This document shows, piece by piece, positions 15,807 through 24,426 of a stretch of 43,962 nucleotides of DNA (its first letter is position 1; every line of letters starts with the position of its first letter). The translations under genes were made by a program, and so were the position numbers. The stretch spans positions 1 through 43,962 of the forward strand of contig NZ_PJRR01000020.1 of the NCBI RefSeq assembly GCF_002858865.1. Reading direction: 5' to 3'. The notes under the pieces were generated by a model. That model saw only the letters and a program-made list of their open reading frames with translations, ran no database searches and was not told the origin of the DNA. This DNA is from Caulobacter vibrioides (GTDB lineage Bacteria; Pseudomonadota; Alphaproteobacteria; Caulobacterales; Caulobacteraceae).

Positions 15807-16274
15807 TCAGGTCGTCTGGTCGCTCTTGATCGGATCGGCGGCCGAGACCGCGCCGTCATTGTTGGTGTCGTGGGTCACGAACATCCGCCAGCCGGAATAG
15901 TCGAACTCGGCCTTGGTGATTCCGCCGCTCTTGTCGCTGTCGAGCACGCCGAAGCGGACATCGGTCTGCCGCATCTGGCGCATGCGTTCCTCGGCCTTCT
16001 TTTCAGGCGTCATGTCCGAAGCCGTCAGCTTGGCCTCCAGCCGCGCCTTGAACTCGGCGACGTACTCAGCTTGCGACAGCGCGCCGCTGTTGTCCGTATC
16101 GGTCTTGGCGAACTGGATGGCGCGGGTGGCGGCGTATTCGTCCTTGGTGACGACGCCGTCGCCGTTCTGGTCCTGCTCCTTGATGAAGATGTCACGAGCG
16201 TGCGAGGCGGCGTGGGCCGCGCCGGCGATCAAGGACACAGCCACGGCGGCGGTCAGGAGAGTGCGGGTCTTCAT
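15807..16274 (-). CDS. Secreted EF-hand calcium-binding protein
   Basis: A 155-residue exported protein. The signal peptide is KTRTLLTAAVAVSLIAGAAH, with cleavage near AHA-A. Four EF-hand loops follow: DQNGDGVVTKDE, DTDNSGALSQAE, DSDKSGGITKAE and a last, weaker DTNNDGAVSAAD. The start at ATG 16274 is chosen over an in-frame TTG at 16292 because it begins the signal peptide. It starts 14 bases after the DUF4198 gene stops, so both are likely cotranscribed from the Fur-like site. A calcium or other metal buffering role in the periplasm is inferred. Confidence 0.9.
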   Translation of the reverse strand: MKTRTLLTAAVAVSLIAGAAHAASHARDIFIKEQDQNGDGVVTKDEYAATRAIQFAKTDTDNSGALSQAEYVAEFKARLEAKLTASDMTPEKKAEERMRQMRQTDVRFGVLDSDKSGGITKAEFDYSGWRMFVTHDTNNDGAVSAADPIKSDQTT

Positions 16275-16288
16275 GACGGGTCTTTCGC

Positions 16289-17074
16289 TCAACGGAGGGA
16301 TTCGAAGGTCAGGGCGTAGGTGAAGCTCTGGCCCGGCTGGCCGGGGGCCGGTGCGGCGACGCGGTAGCGCGACTGGATCTGGTAGACGCCCGACCGATCG
16401 ACCCGGACGGCGAAGCGGCCGTTGGCGTCGCTCTTCAGCGTCTTGGGCGCCGCCTTGGTGTCGGCGTAGCGGTCGTCAGCGCCGTGCAGGGTGATAGGCA
16501 GGTTCGCCACGGGCTTGCCGTCGAACAGCACCTCGAACACGGCGTCCTGGCCGGTGACGATCTTGCTGGGATGGGTCACGGCCCGGAACTCCAGACCCTT
16601 GCCGTGCGGCGCCAAGGCCGCATCGCTGGGCGCGCCGCGCGTCACATAGACGTCGGCCAGGGTCAGGCTCTGCATGTCGATGGCGTCGGCCGGCGCCTTG
16701 GAGCCTTCGAAGAACTCCCACTCGCCCTTGACCAGAGCCGCCTTGGCCACGCGGCCGGCGCGCAGACCGGTGGTGATCCTATAGGTGCCGGGCTTCTCGG
16801 TCGCGGCTTCAACCAGAGCCAGTTCGCGTGTGTAGACCGGAACCAGGACCGTGCGGACGCCGTCCGGCCCGATCACGGCGTAGCCGTCGGACTTCATCGC
16901 CACCTCGGGCGTGAAGAAGCTCTCGGTGAAGGCCCCCTGCACCGTGACGACCTTGCGGTCGGACGCATCGAACACGGTCGGCAACAAATAGGGCGAATGG
17001 GCCTGGGCGGCGGGCCCGAGCACGGCGAGCAGGAGCGCGCCGCCTGTCAGGCCGGCGCGAAACGAACGGATCAT
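16289..17074 (-). CDS. DUF4198 family periplasmic protein (metal-uptake associated)
   Basis: A 261-residue exported protein with signal peptide MIRSFRAGLTGGALLLAVLG and a mature N-terminus AHSPYLLPTVF, the HSPYLLP-type start typical of DUF4198. The domain continues with GAFTESFFTPEVAM and a beta-sandwich half (VFEVLFDGKPVANLPITLHG, KSDANGRFAVRVDRSGVYQI). DUF4198 proteins are often encoded beside nickel, cobalt or iron transport genes. Here the gene is divergent from a heme receptor with a 9-1-9 palindrome between them, so iron-responsive expression is likely. The ligand is unknown. Confidence 0.88.
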   Translation of the reverse strand: MIRSFRAGLTGGALLLAVLGPAAQAHSPYLLPTVFDASDRKVVTVQGAFTESFFTPEVAMKSDGYAVIGPDGVRTVLVPVYTRELALVEAATEKPGTYRITTGLRAGRVAKAALVKGEWEFFEGSKAPADAIDMQSLTLADVYVTRGAPSDAALAPHGKGLEFRAVTHPSKIVTGQDAVFEVLFDGKPVANLPITLHGADDRYADTKAAPKTLKSDANGRFAVRVDRSGVYQIQSRYRVAAPAPGQPGQSFTYALTFESLR

Positions 17075-17124
17075 TGGACAAACCCCAAGCGCCGCATCGG
17101 CTGCGGCGGCTCCGCTTTATTGCG

Positions 17125-17143
17125 ATTGATTCTGAGAATCAAT
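17125..17143. promoter_or_regulatory. Perfect 9-1-9 palindrome, probable Fur box
   Basis: ATTGATTCT-G-AGAATCAAT is a perfect 19-base palindrome, with more AT-rich sequence on its right. It lies 51 bases before the DUF4198 start and 94 bases before the heme receptor start. Size, symmetry and context fit a Fur box. One site could repress both divergent units when iron is sufficient. Confidence 0.8.
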
Positions 17144-17236
17144 CTTAATTAGCTTGACCAAGCCCCTCGCCGGCCTTAGGCCCCTCGACGCCAGTTGCGA
17201 GCCATTCGCATGTTTTAGTGTTTAGAGGGGATCTCG

Positions 17237-19438
17237 ATGTCGCGCCTGAAACTCGCCGCCGTCGCCGCCGCTTCCACCGCCGTTCTGATGGCCACGGCCG
17301 CCCGCGCCGACGCCGTCAAACCCGAGGCTGACGCCGTCGAGGTCGACAAGGTCACCGTCACCGCCACGCGCTCGGAGAAGGCCCTGTCCAAGGCGCCGGC
17401 CAGCGTCACCGTGATCTCCGGCCAAGAGATCGAGGACGGCCTGATCAAGGATATCAAGGACCTGGTCCGCGACGAGCCTGGCGTTTCGGTGCGCAGCGCC
17501 CCTGCCCGCTTCACCGCCGCCGGCGCCTCGACGGGCCGCGATGGAAACGCGGGCTTCAACATCCGGGGCCTGGAAGGCAACCGCGTGCTGATCGTCGTGG
17601 ACGGCGTGCGCGTTCCCGACAGCTTCGCCTTCGGCGCCCAGTCGGTGGGTCGTGGCGATCACGTCGATCTCGATACGCTGAAGTCCGTAGAGATCGTCCG
17701 AGGCCCCGCCTCGGCGCTCTATGGCTCCGACGGCCTGGCCGGCTCGGTCAGCTTTATCACCAAGGACCCGTCCGACATCGTCAAGGCCGGCGAGACGTTC
17801 GCGGGCCGGGCGCGCATCGGCTACGCCTCAGCCGATCAGAGCTGGACCGAGAGCGTGCTGCTGGCCGGCCAGTCCGGCCGCTGGCAAGGCCTGCTGACCT
17901 ATACCCGCCGCGACGGCGAGGGCCAGAAGACGGCCGGGACCAACAACGCCGCCAACACCGACCGCACGACCGCCAACCCCGAGGACAACCAGTCCAACGC
18001 CATCCTGGCCAAGCTGATCTACAGCCCCAATGACAACAACCGCATCCGCCTGACGGTCGACCACCTGGATCGCGACGTCGACTGGACGGTGCTGTCGGCG
18101 ATCGCCAAGCCGCCTCTGGCCGCGACCAGCGTCATCGGCATGACCGCATTCGACAAGGTCAAGCGCGACCGGGTCACCGTCGACCACCGCTTCGACGGCG
18201 GCCAGGGCCTGATCGACACCGCGCAAACCACGCTTTACTGGCAAAAGAGTACGACGCGTCAGTTCTCGGCCGAGGACCGCAACACCGCCGCTGACCGCAC
18301 GCGCGACGCCACCTTCAACAATCGGGTGTTCGGCGGCAGCGTCGAACTCCACAGCCGCTTTGACCAGGGCGCGGTGACGCATGACGTGGTCTGGGGCGGC
18401 GACGCGTCGATCACGCGCCAGAGCGGCACGCGCGACGGCACGGTGCCGCCCGTCGGCGAGTCGTTCCCGGCCAAGGCCTTCCCGACCACCGACTTCACCC
18501 TGGGCGGGCTCTACGTTCAGGACGAGATCAAGGTCGGTCGCCTGACGCTCTATCCGGCGCTGCGCTTCGACTACTACAAGCTCGATCCCAAGGCCGACCC
18601 GCTGTTCCACGCCTCGGCCGCCGGCCAGAGCGACTCGCACCTGTCGCCCAAGCTGGGCCTTGTGTGGGAAGCCAGCGACGTCGTCACCGTGTTCGCCAAC
18701 GCCGCGACGGGCTTCAAGGCCCCGTCGCCCTCGCAGGTGAACACCGGCTTCTCCAATCCGGTCTCGAACTACCAATCGATCTCGAACCCTGACCTCAAGC
18801 CGGAAACCAGCCGCACGCTGGAGGCCGGCCTGCGGCTGGCGCAGGGACGCTGGCGAGCCTCGGTGGCCGGCTTCACCGGCGAGTATGACGACTTCATCGA
18901 GCAGGTTCAGGTCGGCGGGAACTTCACCGCCGCCAGCCCGGCCGTCTACCAGTATGTGAACCTGTCGGGCGTGACGATCAGCGGCGCGGAAGCCAAGGGC
19001 AGCGTTGATCTGGGCGGCGGCTTCACCGCCCGCGCGGGGGTCGCCTACGCCAAGGGCTCGTCGAAGGCGAACGGCGTCACCACGCCCCTGGTCTCGATCG
19101 ATCCGGTCAAGATCACGGGCGGTGTGGCCTATCGCGCACCGTCGGGACGTTTCGGCGGCGATCTCGCCGTCATTCACGCCGACCGCAAATCGGCCAGCCG
19201 CGCGGGCGTCACCTGTGCCGGCGGTTGCTTCATCCCGGCGGCCTTCACCGTCGCCGACGCCACGGCCTGGTGGGCTGTGACCGACACCGTCACCTTGCGC
19301 GCAGGCGTCTTCAACCTGACGGACGAGAAATACTGGTGGTGGAGCGACGTCCGCGGCCTGTCGAACACCTCGACGGTCAAGGACGCCTACAGCCAGCCTG
19401 GCCGGAACTACAGCGTGTCCTTGGCGCTGAAATTCTGA
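17237..19438 (+). CDS. hutA: TonB-dependent heme/hemoglobin-type outer-membrane receptor
   Basis: A 733-residue receptor with signal peptide (MSRLKLAAVAAASTAVLMAT), a TonB-box-like EVDKVTVTATRSEK, a plug domain (VTVISGQEIEDGLIKDIKDL, FNIRGLEGNRVLIVVDGVRV, VEIVRGPASALYGSDGLAGS) and a 22-strand barrel. The barrel includes the lobe-like GFKAPSPSQVNTGF and ends in phenylalanine (SLALKF), as outer-membrane proteins do. The DELVRDEPGVSV-like plug and long barrel place it with heme/hemoglobin receptors. GAGGGG lies eight bases before the ATG. It is divergent from the DUF4198 gene over a Fur-like palindrome. In C. crescentus the related hutA is known to be in the Fur regulon. Substrate beyond heme-type compounds is not proven here. 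Confidence 0.88.
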   Translation: MSRLKLAAVAAASTAVLMATAARADAVKPEADAVEVDKVTVTATRSEKALSKAPASVTVISGQEIEDGLIKDIKDLVRDEPGVSVRSAPARFTAAGASTGRDGNAGFNIRGLEGNRVLIVVDGVRVPDSFAFGAQSVGRGDHVDLDTLKSVEIVRGPASALYGSDGLAGSVSFITKDPSDIVKAGETFAGRARIGYASADQSWTESVLLAGQSGRWQGLLTYTRRDGEGQKTAGTNNAANTDRTTANPEDNQSNAILAKLIYSPNDNNRIRLTVDHLDRDVDWTVLSAIAKPPLAATSVIGMTAFDKVKRDRVTVDHRFDGGQGLIDTAQTTLYWQKSTTRQFSAEDRNTAADRTRDATFNNRVFGGSVELHSRFDQGAVTHDVVWGGDASITRQSGTRDGTVPPVGESFPAKAFPTTDFTLGGLYVQDEIKVGRLTLYPALRFDYYKLDPKADPLFHASAAGQSDSHLSPKLGLVWEASDVVTVFANAATGFKAPSPSQVNTGFSNPVSNYQSISNPDLKPETSRTLEAGLRLAQGRWRASVAGFTGEYDDFIEQVQVGGNFTAASPAVYQYVNLSGVTISGAEAKGSVDLGGGFTARAGVAYAKGSSKANGVTTPLVSIDPVKITGGVAYRAPSGRFGGDLAVIHADRKSASRAGVTCAGGCFIPAAFTVADATAWWAVTDTVTLRAGVFNLTDEKYWWWSDVRGLSNTSTVKDAYSQPGRNYSVSLALKF

Positions 19439-19449
19439 TCAGGCGGAGC

Positions 19450-19479
19450 GGCGCGCGCGGGCGGGAAGCCGCGCGCGCC
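19450..19479. terminator. Strong GC hairpin after the receptor gene
   Basis: GGCGCGCGCGG and CCGCGCGCGCC form an 11-pair perfect stem with an 8-base loop, 11 bases after the receptor stop. No T-run follows, so it may be a Rho-assisted or mRNA-stabilising structure rather than a classical terminator. Confidence 0.6.
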
Positions 19480-19544
19480 GACATCCTTGCGGACAAGCGC
19501 CTCGGCCCCTGCTAGCAAGGCGCGGTCACGACATCGGAGTTCGC

Positions 19545-20153
19545 ATGCTGCGTCGCCTTTACGACTGGGTCATGGGCCTGGCCGCCTCCCGTCACGCCTC
19601 CAAGAGCCTCTTCGCCGTCTCGTTCGCCGAGAGCTCGTTCTTTCCCATCCCGCCGGATGTGATGCTGGCGCCGATGTGCTTGGCCAAGCCCGAGAAGGCT
19701 TGGCACTACGCCACGCTGTGCACGCTGGCTTCTGTTCTGGGCGGCGTACTCGGCTATGCGATCGGCTTCTTCCTGCAGGACCTCGGCATCTGGATGATGA
19801 AGGTCACCGGCCACGCCGGCGGGCTGGAAGAATTCCAATGCTGGTATGGCAAGTACGGCGTCTGGGTGATCCTGGCCAAGGGCCTGACGCCGATCCCCTA
19901 CAAGCTGGTGACGGTCGCCTCGGGCCTGGCGGCCTTCAGCTTCCCGATGTTCATCATCGCCTCGGTCATCACGCGCGGCGCCCGATTCTTCCTGGTGGCC
20001 TTCGTGGTCAAGAAGTTCGGCCCGGCCCTGCTGCCGGTGATCGAGCGACGCTTGGCTCTTTTCGCCGGAATTTTCATCGCGCTCCTTGTCATTGGCCTCG
20101 CCGCCAGCCACCTCCTGGGCGGAAGTGGAGACGCCGGAGCCTGCGTGGCATGA
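19545..20153 (+). CDS. YqaA/DedA-like (VTT domain) inner-membrane protein
   Basis: A 202-residue membrane protein of the SNARE-associated/VTT group, YqaA branch. Visible marks are FAESSFFPIPPDVMLAPMCL near the N-terminus, a glycine-rich re-entrant stretch VLGGVLGYAIGFFLQDLG, and AKGLTPIPYKLVTVASGLAA in the middle. VTT proteins are linked to lipid scrambling and membrane homeostasis, but the YqaA branch is less defined. GGAG precedes the start by five bases. Its stop overlaps the dsbB start as ATGA, so the two are coupled. Confidence 0.87.
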   Translation: MLRRLYDWVMGLAASRHASKSLFAVSFAESSFFPIPPDVMLAPMCLAKPEKAWHYATLCTLASVLGGVLGYAIGFFLQDLGIWMMKVTGHAGGLEEFQCWYGKYGVWVILAKGLTPIPYKLVTVASGLAAFSFPMFIIASVITRGARFFLVAFVVKKFGPALLPVIERRLALFAGIFIALLVIGLAASHLLGGSGDAGACVA

Positions 20154-20779
20154 CGAACGACGACCCGAAGGTCGAGAAGGCTGGTCCGGCCGGCGAGCTT
20201 GAGCCGCAGGCCACGCCCGTGCGCGGCCCGGCGCCGGTCGAGGCGCCCGCGCCGTCGATCGTGGACCGTGCTGTCGACGTCGTGACCCGGCACTGGCCGC
20301 TGATGGCGCTGCTGTCGAGCGCGCTGTTGCTGGCCATCGCCCACGCCTTCGAGAAGTTCGGCGGCCTTGCGCCCTGTCACCTGTGCCTGAAGCAACGCGA
20401 AGTCTATTGGGTCGCCGGGACGGTCGGTCTGGTCGGACTGGTCCTGCAGCGCACGCCGCTTTGGCCGCGTCTGCGTATGCCCGCTCTTTTGCTGCTGGGC
20501 GCGATCTTCCTCTACGGCGCGGGCCTGGCGGCCTATCACGCCGGCGCCGAGTGGAAGTGGTGGCCGGGTCCCAAGACCTGCTCGGGCGGCGACGCTGCGG
20601 CGGCTTCAAACCTCGAGGCGATGCTGAAGGGCACGGCCGACATCAAGCCCCCGGCCTGCGACAAGGCCGCCTGGGTGTTCCTGGGCCTGTCCATGGCCGG
20701 CTGGAACGTGCTGATCTCGCTGAAGCTGGCCGCTTGGTCCGTCCTGGCGGCGTTCCGCAAGTCGGAGACCCCCGCATGA
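20150..20779 (+). CDS. dsbB: Disulfide bond formation protein B
   Basis: A 209-residue inner-membrane protein that re-oxidises periplasmic thiol oxidase DsbA and passes electrons to quinone. After a 35-residue Pro/Ala/Glu-rich cytosolic extension come four membrane spans. The first cysteine pair is Cys76-His-Leu-Cys79 (APCHLCLKQR) and the second is Cys144 and Cys170 (GPKTC, PPACDK). It is preceded and followed by ATGA overlaps, with the quinone-synthesis gene coq7 directly downstream, which fits DsbB's need for quinone. The N-terminal extension is longer than in E. coli DsbB. The start is fixed by the overlap. Confidence 0.92.
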   Translation: MTNDDPKVEKAGPAGELEPQATPVRGPAPVEAPAPSIVDRAVDVVTRHWPLMALLSSALLLAIAHAFEKFGGLAPCHLCLKQREVYWVAGTVGLVGLVLQRTPLWPRLRMPALLLLGAIFLYGAGLAAYHAGAEWKWWPGPKTCSGGDAAAASNLEAMLKGTADIKPPACDKAAWVFLGLSMAGWNVLISLKLAAWSVLAAFRKSETPA

Positions 20780-21336
20780 GCCGCGCTGTCCCTCCGCGTC
20801 CTGGCGCGGCCGCGTCAAAGGCGCGTCTGGCCGAGATCCTGCGCGTCGACCAAGCCGGCGAGCTGGCGGCCGTTCACATCTATCGCGGCCAGGCGGCGGT
20901 CATGCGCGCCGCCCCAGGTCGTGAACGCATCGCCGACCAACTGCGCGAGATGGAAGGGCACGAGCAGGTCCACCTGACCCGCTTCAATGAACTGCTGACC
21001 GAGCGCGGCGTGCGTCCGACCCTGATGTCGCCGATCTGGCGCGCGGCCGCCTTCGCCCTGGGCGCAGGCACCGCCTTGCTGGGCGACAAGGCCGCCCATG
21101 CCTGCACCGAGGCCGTCGAGACGGTGATCGAAAAGCACTATGCCGGCCAGATCGAGGAACTGAAGGATCGCGACCCCGCGCTGGCCGCCGAACTCAGCCA
21201 ATTCCGCGACGACGAACTGGCCCACCGCGACCTCGCGGTCGAGGAAGGCGCGCACGAGGCGACGGCCTATCCGCTTCTGACGGCGGTGATCCAGGCGGGC
21301 TGCCGGGCGGCGATCAAGATCAGCGAGAAGATCTGA
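20776..21336 (+). CDS. coq7: 2-polyprenyl-3-methyl-6-methoxybenzoquinol hydroxylase (Coq7)
   Basis: A 186-residue di-iron ferritin-like hydroxylase for the penultimate step of ubiquinone synthesis. The iron ligands are visible in the pattern: EILRVDQAGELAAVHIYRGQ (first Glu), EGHEQVHLTRF (ExxH), EAVETVIEKHY and DDELAHRDLA (second ExxH). The protein is membrane associated in other species. The ATG overlaps the dsbB stop. The gene order YqaA-DsbB-Coq7 joins quinone making with a quinone-using enzyme. Confidence 0.94.
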   Translation: MSRAVPPRPGAAASKARLAEILRVDQAGELAAVHIYRGQAAVMRAAPGRERIADQLREMEGHEQVHLTRFNELLTERGVRPTLMSPIWRAAAFALGAGTALLGDKAAHACTEAVETVIEKHYAGQIEELKDRDPALAAELSQFRDDELAHRDLAVEEGAHEATAYPLLTAVIQAGCRAAIKISEKI

Positions 21337-21442
21337 CGCGCCCCGCGCGCGTTTCGACTCCATTTTCCTGGCCGGATGCTTGGCGTCTCGGGCGCGCGCG
21401 CCTACCGATACCCCCTGATCGTCCGGGTTGGGGAGTCGTTCA

Positions 21443-23209
21443 TTGTCGCGCCGTATCCGCGTTCTCGCCGCCTGCGCGGCTTCCGCCTTGGCGCTCGTCG
21501 CCACCGAAGCTTCTGCGCAGAGCCTCAAGACCAGCCCGCTCAGCCTCGAGACCGGCGGCGCCATGCCCGTCGAGCAACAGGCGCTGGCGTTCGATCACGC
21601 CGATCTGAAGCTGAAGATCCTACCTGAGAAGAAGACCATCGAAGGCGAGGCCACCCTCACCTTCACGGCCCGATCCAGGCTCGACAAGCTGATGGTCGAC
21701 TTCGACCGTGTCTTCACAATCCGTAGACTGACAATCGACGGAAAGGCGCTCAAGCCGGGCGCCTGGAGCAACCCTGAGGGCCGGCTCACTGTCACCCTGC
21801 CCCGGAAGGTGGCCAAGGGTCGGTCGGTGACCCTGGCGATCACCTATGACGGCGTTCCCCACGAGGCCAAGCGCGCGCCCTGGGACGGCGGCTTTGTCTG
21901 GAGCAAGACCGAGACCGGCGAGCCGTGGATCGCCACGGCGGTGCAGGGCGACGGCTGCGACCTCTTCTGGCCCTGCATCGACTATCCGACCGGCGAGCCC
22001 AAGCTGATTGATCTGCACATCACCGTGCCCGCTCCACTGGTGGCTCCCGCCAACGGCGCCTTCAAGGGCATGACCGAGCAGGACGGCTGGCGCACCTATC
22101 ACTGGCGGGCGCGCAACCCCAACACCTACGCGATCGCGCTGACCGTCGGCCCCTACGAGGAGCTGACCGGCGTCTACAAGAGCCGGTTCGGCGACAGCAT
22201 TCCCATGTCGTACTGGCACCTGAAGGGCCGCGCCGAGAAGGCCAAGGGCCTGTTCGCCGAGTTCACGCCGATGGTCGACTTCTTCGAGCAGATGATCGGC
22301 TCCTACCCGTTCCGGGACGAGAAGATCGGCGTCGTCGAGACCCCGCACCTGGGCATGGAGCACCAGACGATCAACGCCTATGGCAACGAGTACCGGCTCG
22401 ACGGCTATGGCTTTGACTGGCTGCTGCAGCACGAGTTCGCGCACGAGTGGTTCGGCAACCAACTCACCAACGCCGACAACGACGACATGTGGCTGCACGA
22501 GGGGTTCGGCACCTACATGCAACCGCTCTACTCGCAGTGGCTGCATGGCGACATGGAGTATATGAGCCGGCTGAACACCCAGCGCCTGGCCGTGCGCAAC
22601 AAGTTCCCGATCGTCTCGGGCCGTCCGCTCAAGGAGGACGCCGTCTACAACGGCGATCGCGGGCCGGGGAACGACATCTACTACAAGGCCTCGAATGTCC
22701 TTCACACGCTGCGCACGCTGATCGGCGACGAAGCGTTCTTCAGGATCACGCGGATCGCCGTCTATGGCCGCGATGATCCAAAGCCCGGAAACTTCAAGCC
22801 GCGCCACCTGGGCACGAAAGACTTCGTGAAGATCGTCAATCAGGTGACCGGCAAGGACTATGGCTGGTTCTTCGACGTCTATCTCTACGACGCCGCAGCC
22901 CCCGAACTGGCCGAGACCCGCGACGGCGTCGATCTGGTGCTGACGTGGAAGACCGCCGGCGACAAGCCCTTCCCGATGCCGGTGGAGGTGAAGGTCGGCG
23001 ATCGGATCGTCACGCTCGCCATGGCGGGCGGAACAGGCCGGGTGACCGTGGGCGACGCCACGCCGGTGATCATCGATCCGGCGTCCAAGGTCCTGCGGCG
23101 ACAGCCCTATGTCGAGGCCTATCAGGCCTGGAGAGCCGCCGCCGACAAGGCGGCCGCCGAGGCCCGCAAGAAGGCCGCAGAGGAGAAGGCGGCGGCGGAG
23201 AAGAAGTAG
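21443..23209 (+). CDS. M1 family metallopeptidase, exported
   Basis: A 588-residue zinc aminopeptidase-like protein. It starts at TTG 21443, chosen because GGGGAG lies seven bases upstream and because it gives a signal peptide (MSRRIRVLAACAASALALVA, cut near ASA). Residues HEFAH330-334 with Glu353 form HExxH-x18-E, and GMEHQ stands for the GxMEN substrate loop about 25 residues before. The C-terminus ends in an Ala/Lys/Glu-rich helix. The protein lacks the large C-terminal ERAP1-like domain, so it resembles the short secreted M1 enzymes of proteobacteria. It probably trims peptides in the periplasm; that location is inferred. Confidence 0.92.
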   Translation: MSRRIRVLAACAASALALVATEASAQSLKTSPLSLETGGAMPVEQQALAFDHADLKLKILPEKKTIEGEATLTFTARSRLDKLMVDFDRVFTIRRLTIDGKALKPGAWSNPEGRLTVTLPRKVAKGRSVTLAITYDGVPHEAKRAPWDGGFVWSKTETGEPWIATAVQGDGCDLFWPCIDYPTGEPKLIDLHITVPAPLVAPANGAFKGMTEQDGWRTYHWRARNPNTYAIALTVGPYEELTGVYKSRFGDSIPMSYWHLKGRAEKAKGLFAEFTPMVDFFEQMIGSYPFRDEKIGVVETPHLGMEHQTINAYGNEYRLDGYGFDWLLQHEFAHEWFGNQLTNADNDDMWLHEGFGTYMQPLYSQWLHGDMEYMSRLNTQRLAVRNKFPIVSGRPLKEDAVYNGDRGPGNDIYYKASNVLHTLRTLIGDEAFFRITRIAVYGRDDPKPGNFKPRHLGTKDFVKIVNQVTGKDYGWFFDVYLYDAAAPELAETRDGVDLVLTWKTAGDKPFPMPVEVKVGDRIVTLAMAGGTGRVTVGDATPVIIDPASKVLRRQPYVEAYQAWRAAADKAAAEARKKAAEEKAAAEKK

Positions 23210-23316
23210 TCTTCAGCGCAGGCGGACGGGTCTGGTGATCTCTCGCTAACCCTGTCGCTTTACCGAATGGCGCGATCTTTCCCCTAGGGTCAGCTCGCCC
23301 CGAGGAGATCGCGTTC

Positions 23317-23838
23317 TTGCTTAAGCCCACCCACTTCGTCGTCGCCGCCCGCGTCACGCTGGTGCTGGGCGGCCTTGCGGTCGCGGTGCTGGCGCTGGGC
23401 CCGTTCCAGGGCGCCGAGCGGATCGTTGGCCTCAACGACAAGGCGGCGCACGCGATCGCGTTCGGGGGCCTCTTGGCCGTGTCCTTCCTGGCGTTTCCGC
23501 GCATGCGCCGCAACGACCTGGCGATCGCCGCCTTGGTGCTGGGCGCCGGGGTCGAGGTGGCCCAGCTGTTCGGCGGCCGTAGCGCGAGCCTTCTCGATTG
23601 GCTGGCGGACGCGGCCGGCGTTCTGACGATCTACGGCGCCAGCATGATCGAGACCGTCCGCAAGATGGCCCGCGAACAGGGCGACATGACCTTCGCCGAG
23701 ATCGCGGCGACGGACCGTCGGCGGGCGCGTCGCCGCGCGCCGGCCGTGTTCACGCCCCTCGTCGAGACGCCACAGACCGAGCACGCCCCGCCGCTCAGCT
23801 TCGCTCAGCGCGCCGCGCGCCGGTTTCCGGTCAGCTAG
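23317..23838 (+). CDS. VanZ-like family membrane protein
   Basis: A 173-residue protein starting at TTG 23317 behind GAGGAG. Four hydrophobic segments follow, with the VanZ-like core GLNDKAAHAIAFGGLLAVSF (conserved D-K-x-x-H) and VEVAQLFGGRSASLLDWLADAAGV (E-x-x-Q and D-W). The C-terminal 60 residues are basic and cytosolic. VanZ-like proteins are poorly understood; most are not involved in teicoplanin resistance. The gene is convergent with the HNH gene. Confidence 0.84.
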   Translation: MLKPTHFVVAARVTLVLGGLAVAVLALGPFQGAERIVGLNDKAAHAIAFGGLLAVSFLAFPRMRRNDLAIAALVLGAGVEVAQLFGGRSASLLDWLADAAGVLTIYGASMIETVRKMAREQGDMTFAEIAATDRRRARRRAPAVFTPLVETPQTEHAPPLSFAQRAARRFPVS

Positions 23839-23865
23839 AGGGCTGATCGTACCCCGGCCAGGCGA

Positions 23866-24426
23866 TCAGGCCTCCAGCTCGATGTCCCAGTAAAGATAGT
23901 CCAGCCAGCTGACGTGCAAACGGCCGGGCGGGAACCGCCGGCCGCGTTCCTGCAACTCGTACATAGACGGCCGACGCGCGGTGTGGAACGGCTGCATGCC
24001 GGCCTCGCGCGGCGTGCGCCCGCCCTTGCTGAGATTGCAGGGTGCGCAGGCGGTGACGATGTTCTCCCAGGTGGTGCGGCCACCGCGTGATCGCGGGATC
24101 ACGTGGTCGAACGTCAGATCCTCCGGCGAGCCGCAATACTGGCAGCTGAAGCTGTCGCGCAGGAACAGGTTGAAGCGCGTGAAGGCCGGCGGGCGCTCCT
24201 GCGGCACGTACTGCTTCAGCGCCACCACGCTGGGCAGCCGCATCTCGCAGGACGGCGAGTGGATGACCTGGTCGTAGCTGGCCACGACATCAACGCGGTC
24301 GAGGAACACCGCCTTGATCACCTCCTGCCAGGGCCAGAGGGACAGCGGATAATAGCTCAACGGCCTGAAGTCGGCGTTCAAGACCAGAGCGGGCATGCCC
24401 GATGGCGGGCGGGTGAGGACCTGCAT
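23866..24426 (-). CDS. HNH endonuclease family protein
   Basis: A 186-residue protein with a zinc-stabilised HNH fold: CQYCGSPEDLTFDHVIPRSRGG followed by TWENIVTACAPCNLSKGGRT. That gives the DH catalytic pair, the central Asn and two CxxC zinc pairs. The N-terminal ADFRPLSYYPLSLWPWQEVI is typical of the stand-alone bacterial HNH proteins found widely in alphaproteobacteria, whose role is not clear. GAGGAGG before ATG 24426 fixes the start. The gene lies 165 bases after a DNA glycosylase gene on the same strand, which may hint at a DNA repair role. Confidence 0.9.
   Translation of the reverse strand: MQVLTRPPSGMPALVLNADFRPLSYYPLSLWPWQEVIKAVFLDRVDVVASYDQVIHSPSCEMRLPSVVALKQYVPQERPPAFTRFNLFLRDSFSCQYCGSPEDLTFDHVIPRSRGGRTTWENIVTACAPCNLSKGGRTPREAGMQPFHTARRPSMYELQERGRRFPPGRLHVSWLDYLYWDIELEA

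Noticed and set aside
16275..16292. TTG start giving six extra residues to the EF-hand protein
   Set aside because: The ATG at 16274 begins a normal signal peptide; the TTG lies across the DUF4198 stop and adds charged residues before it.
17828..19177. A 449-codon antisense frame within the heme receptor
   Set aside because: Low-complexity composition and no recognisable domain; the sense receptor is complete.
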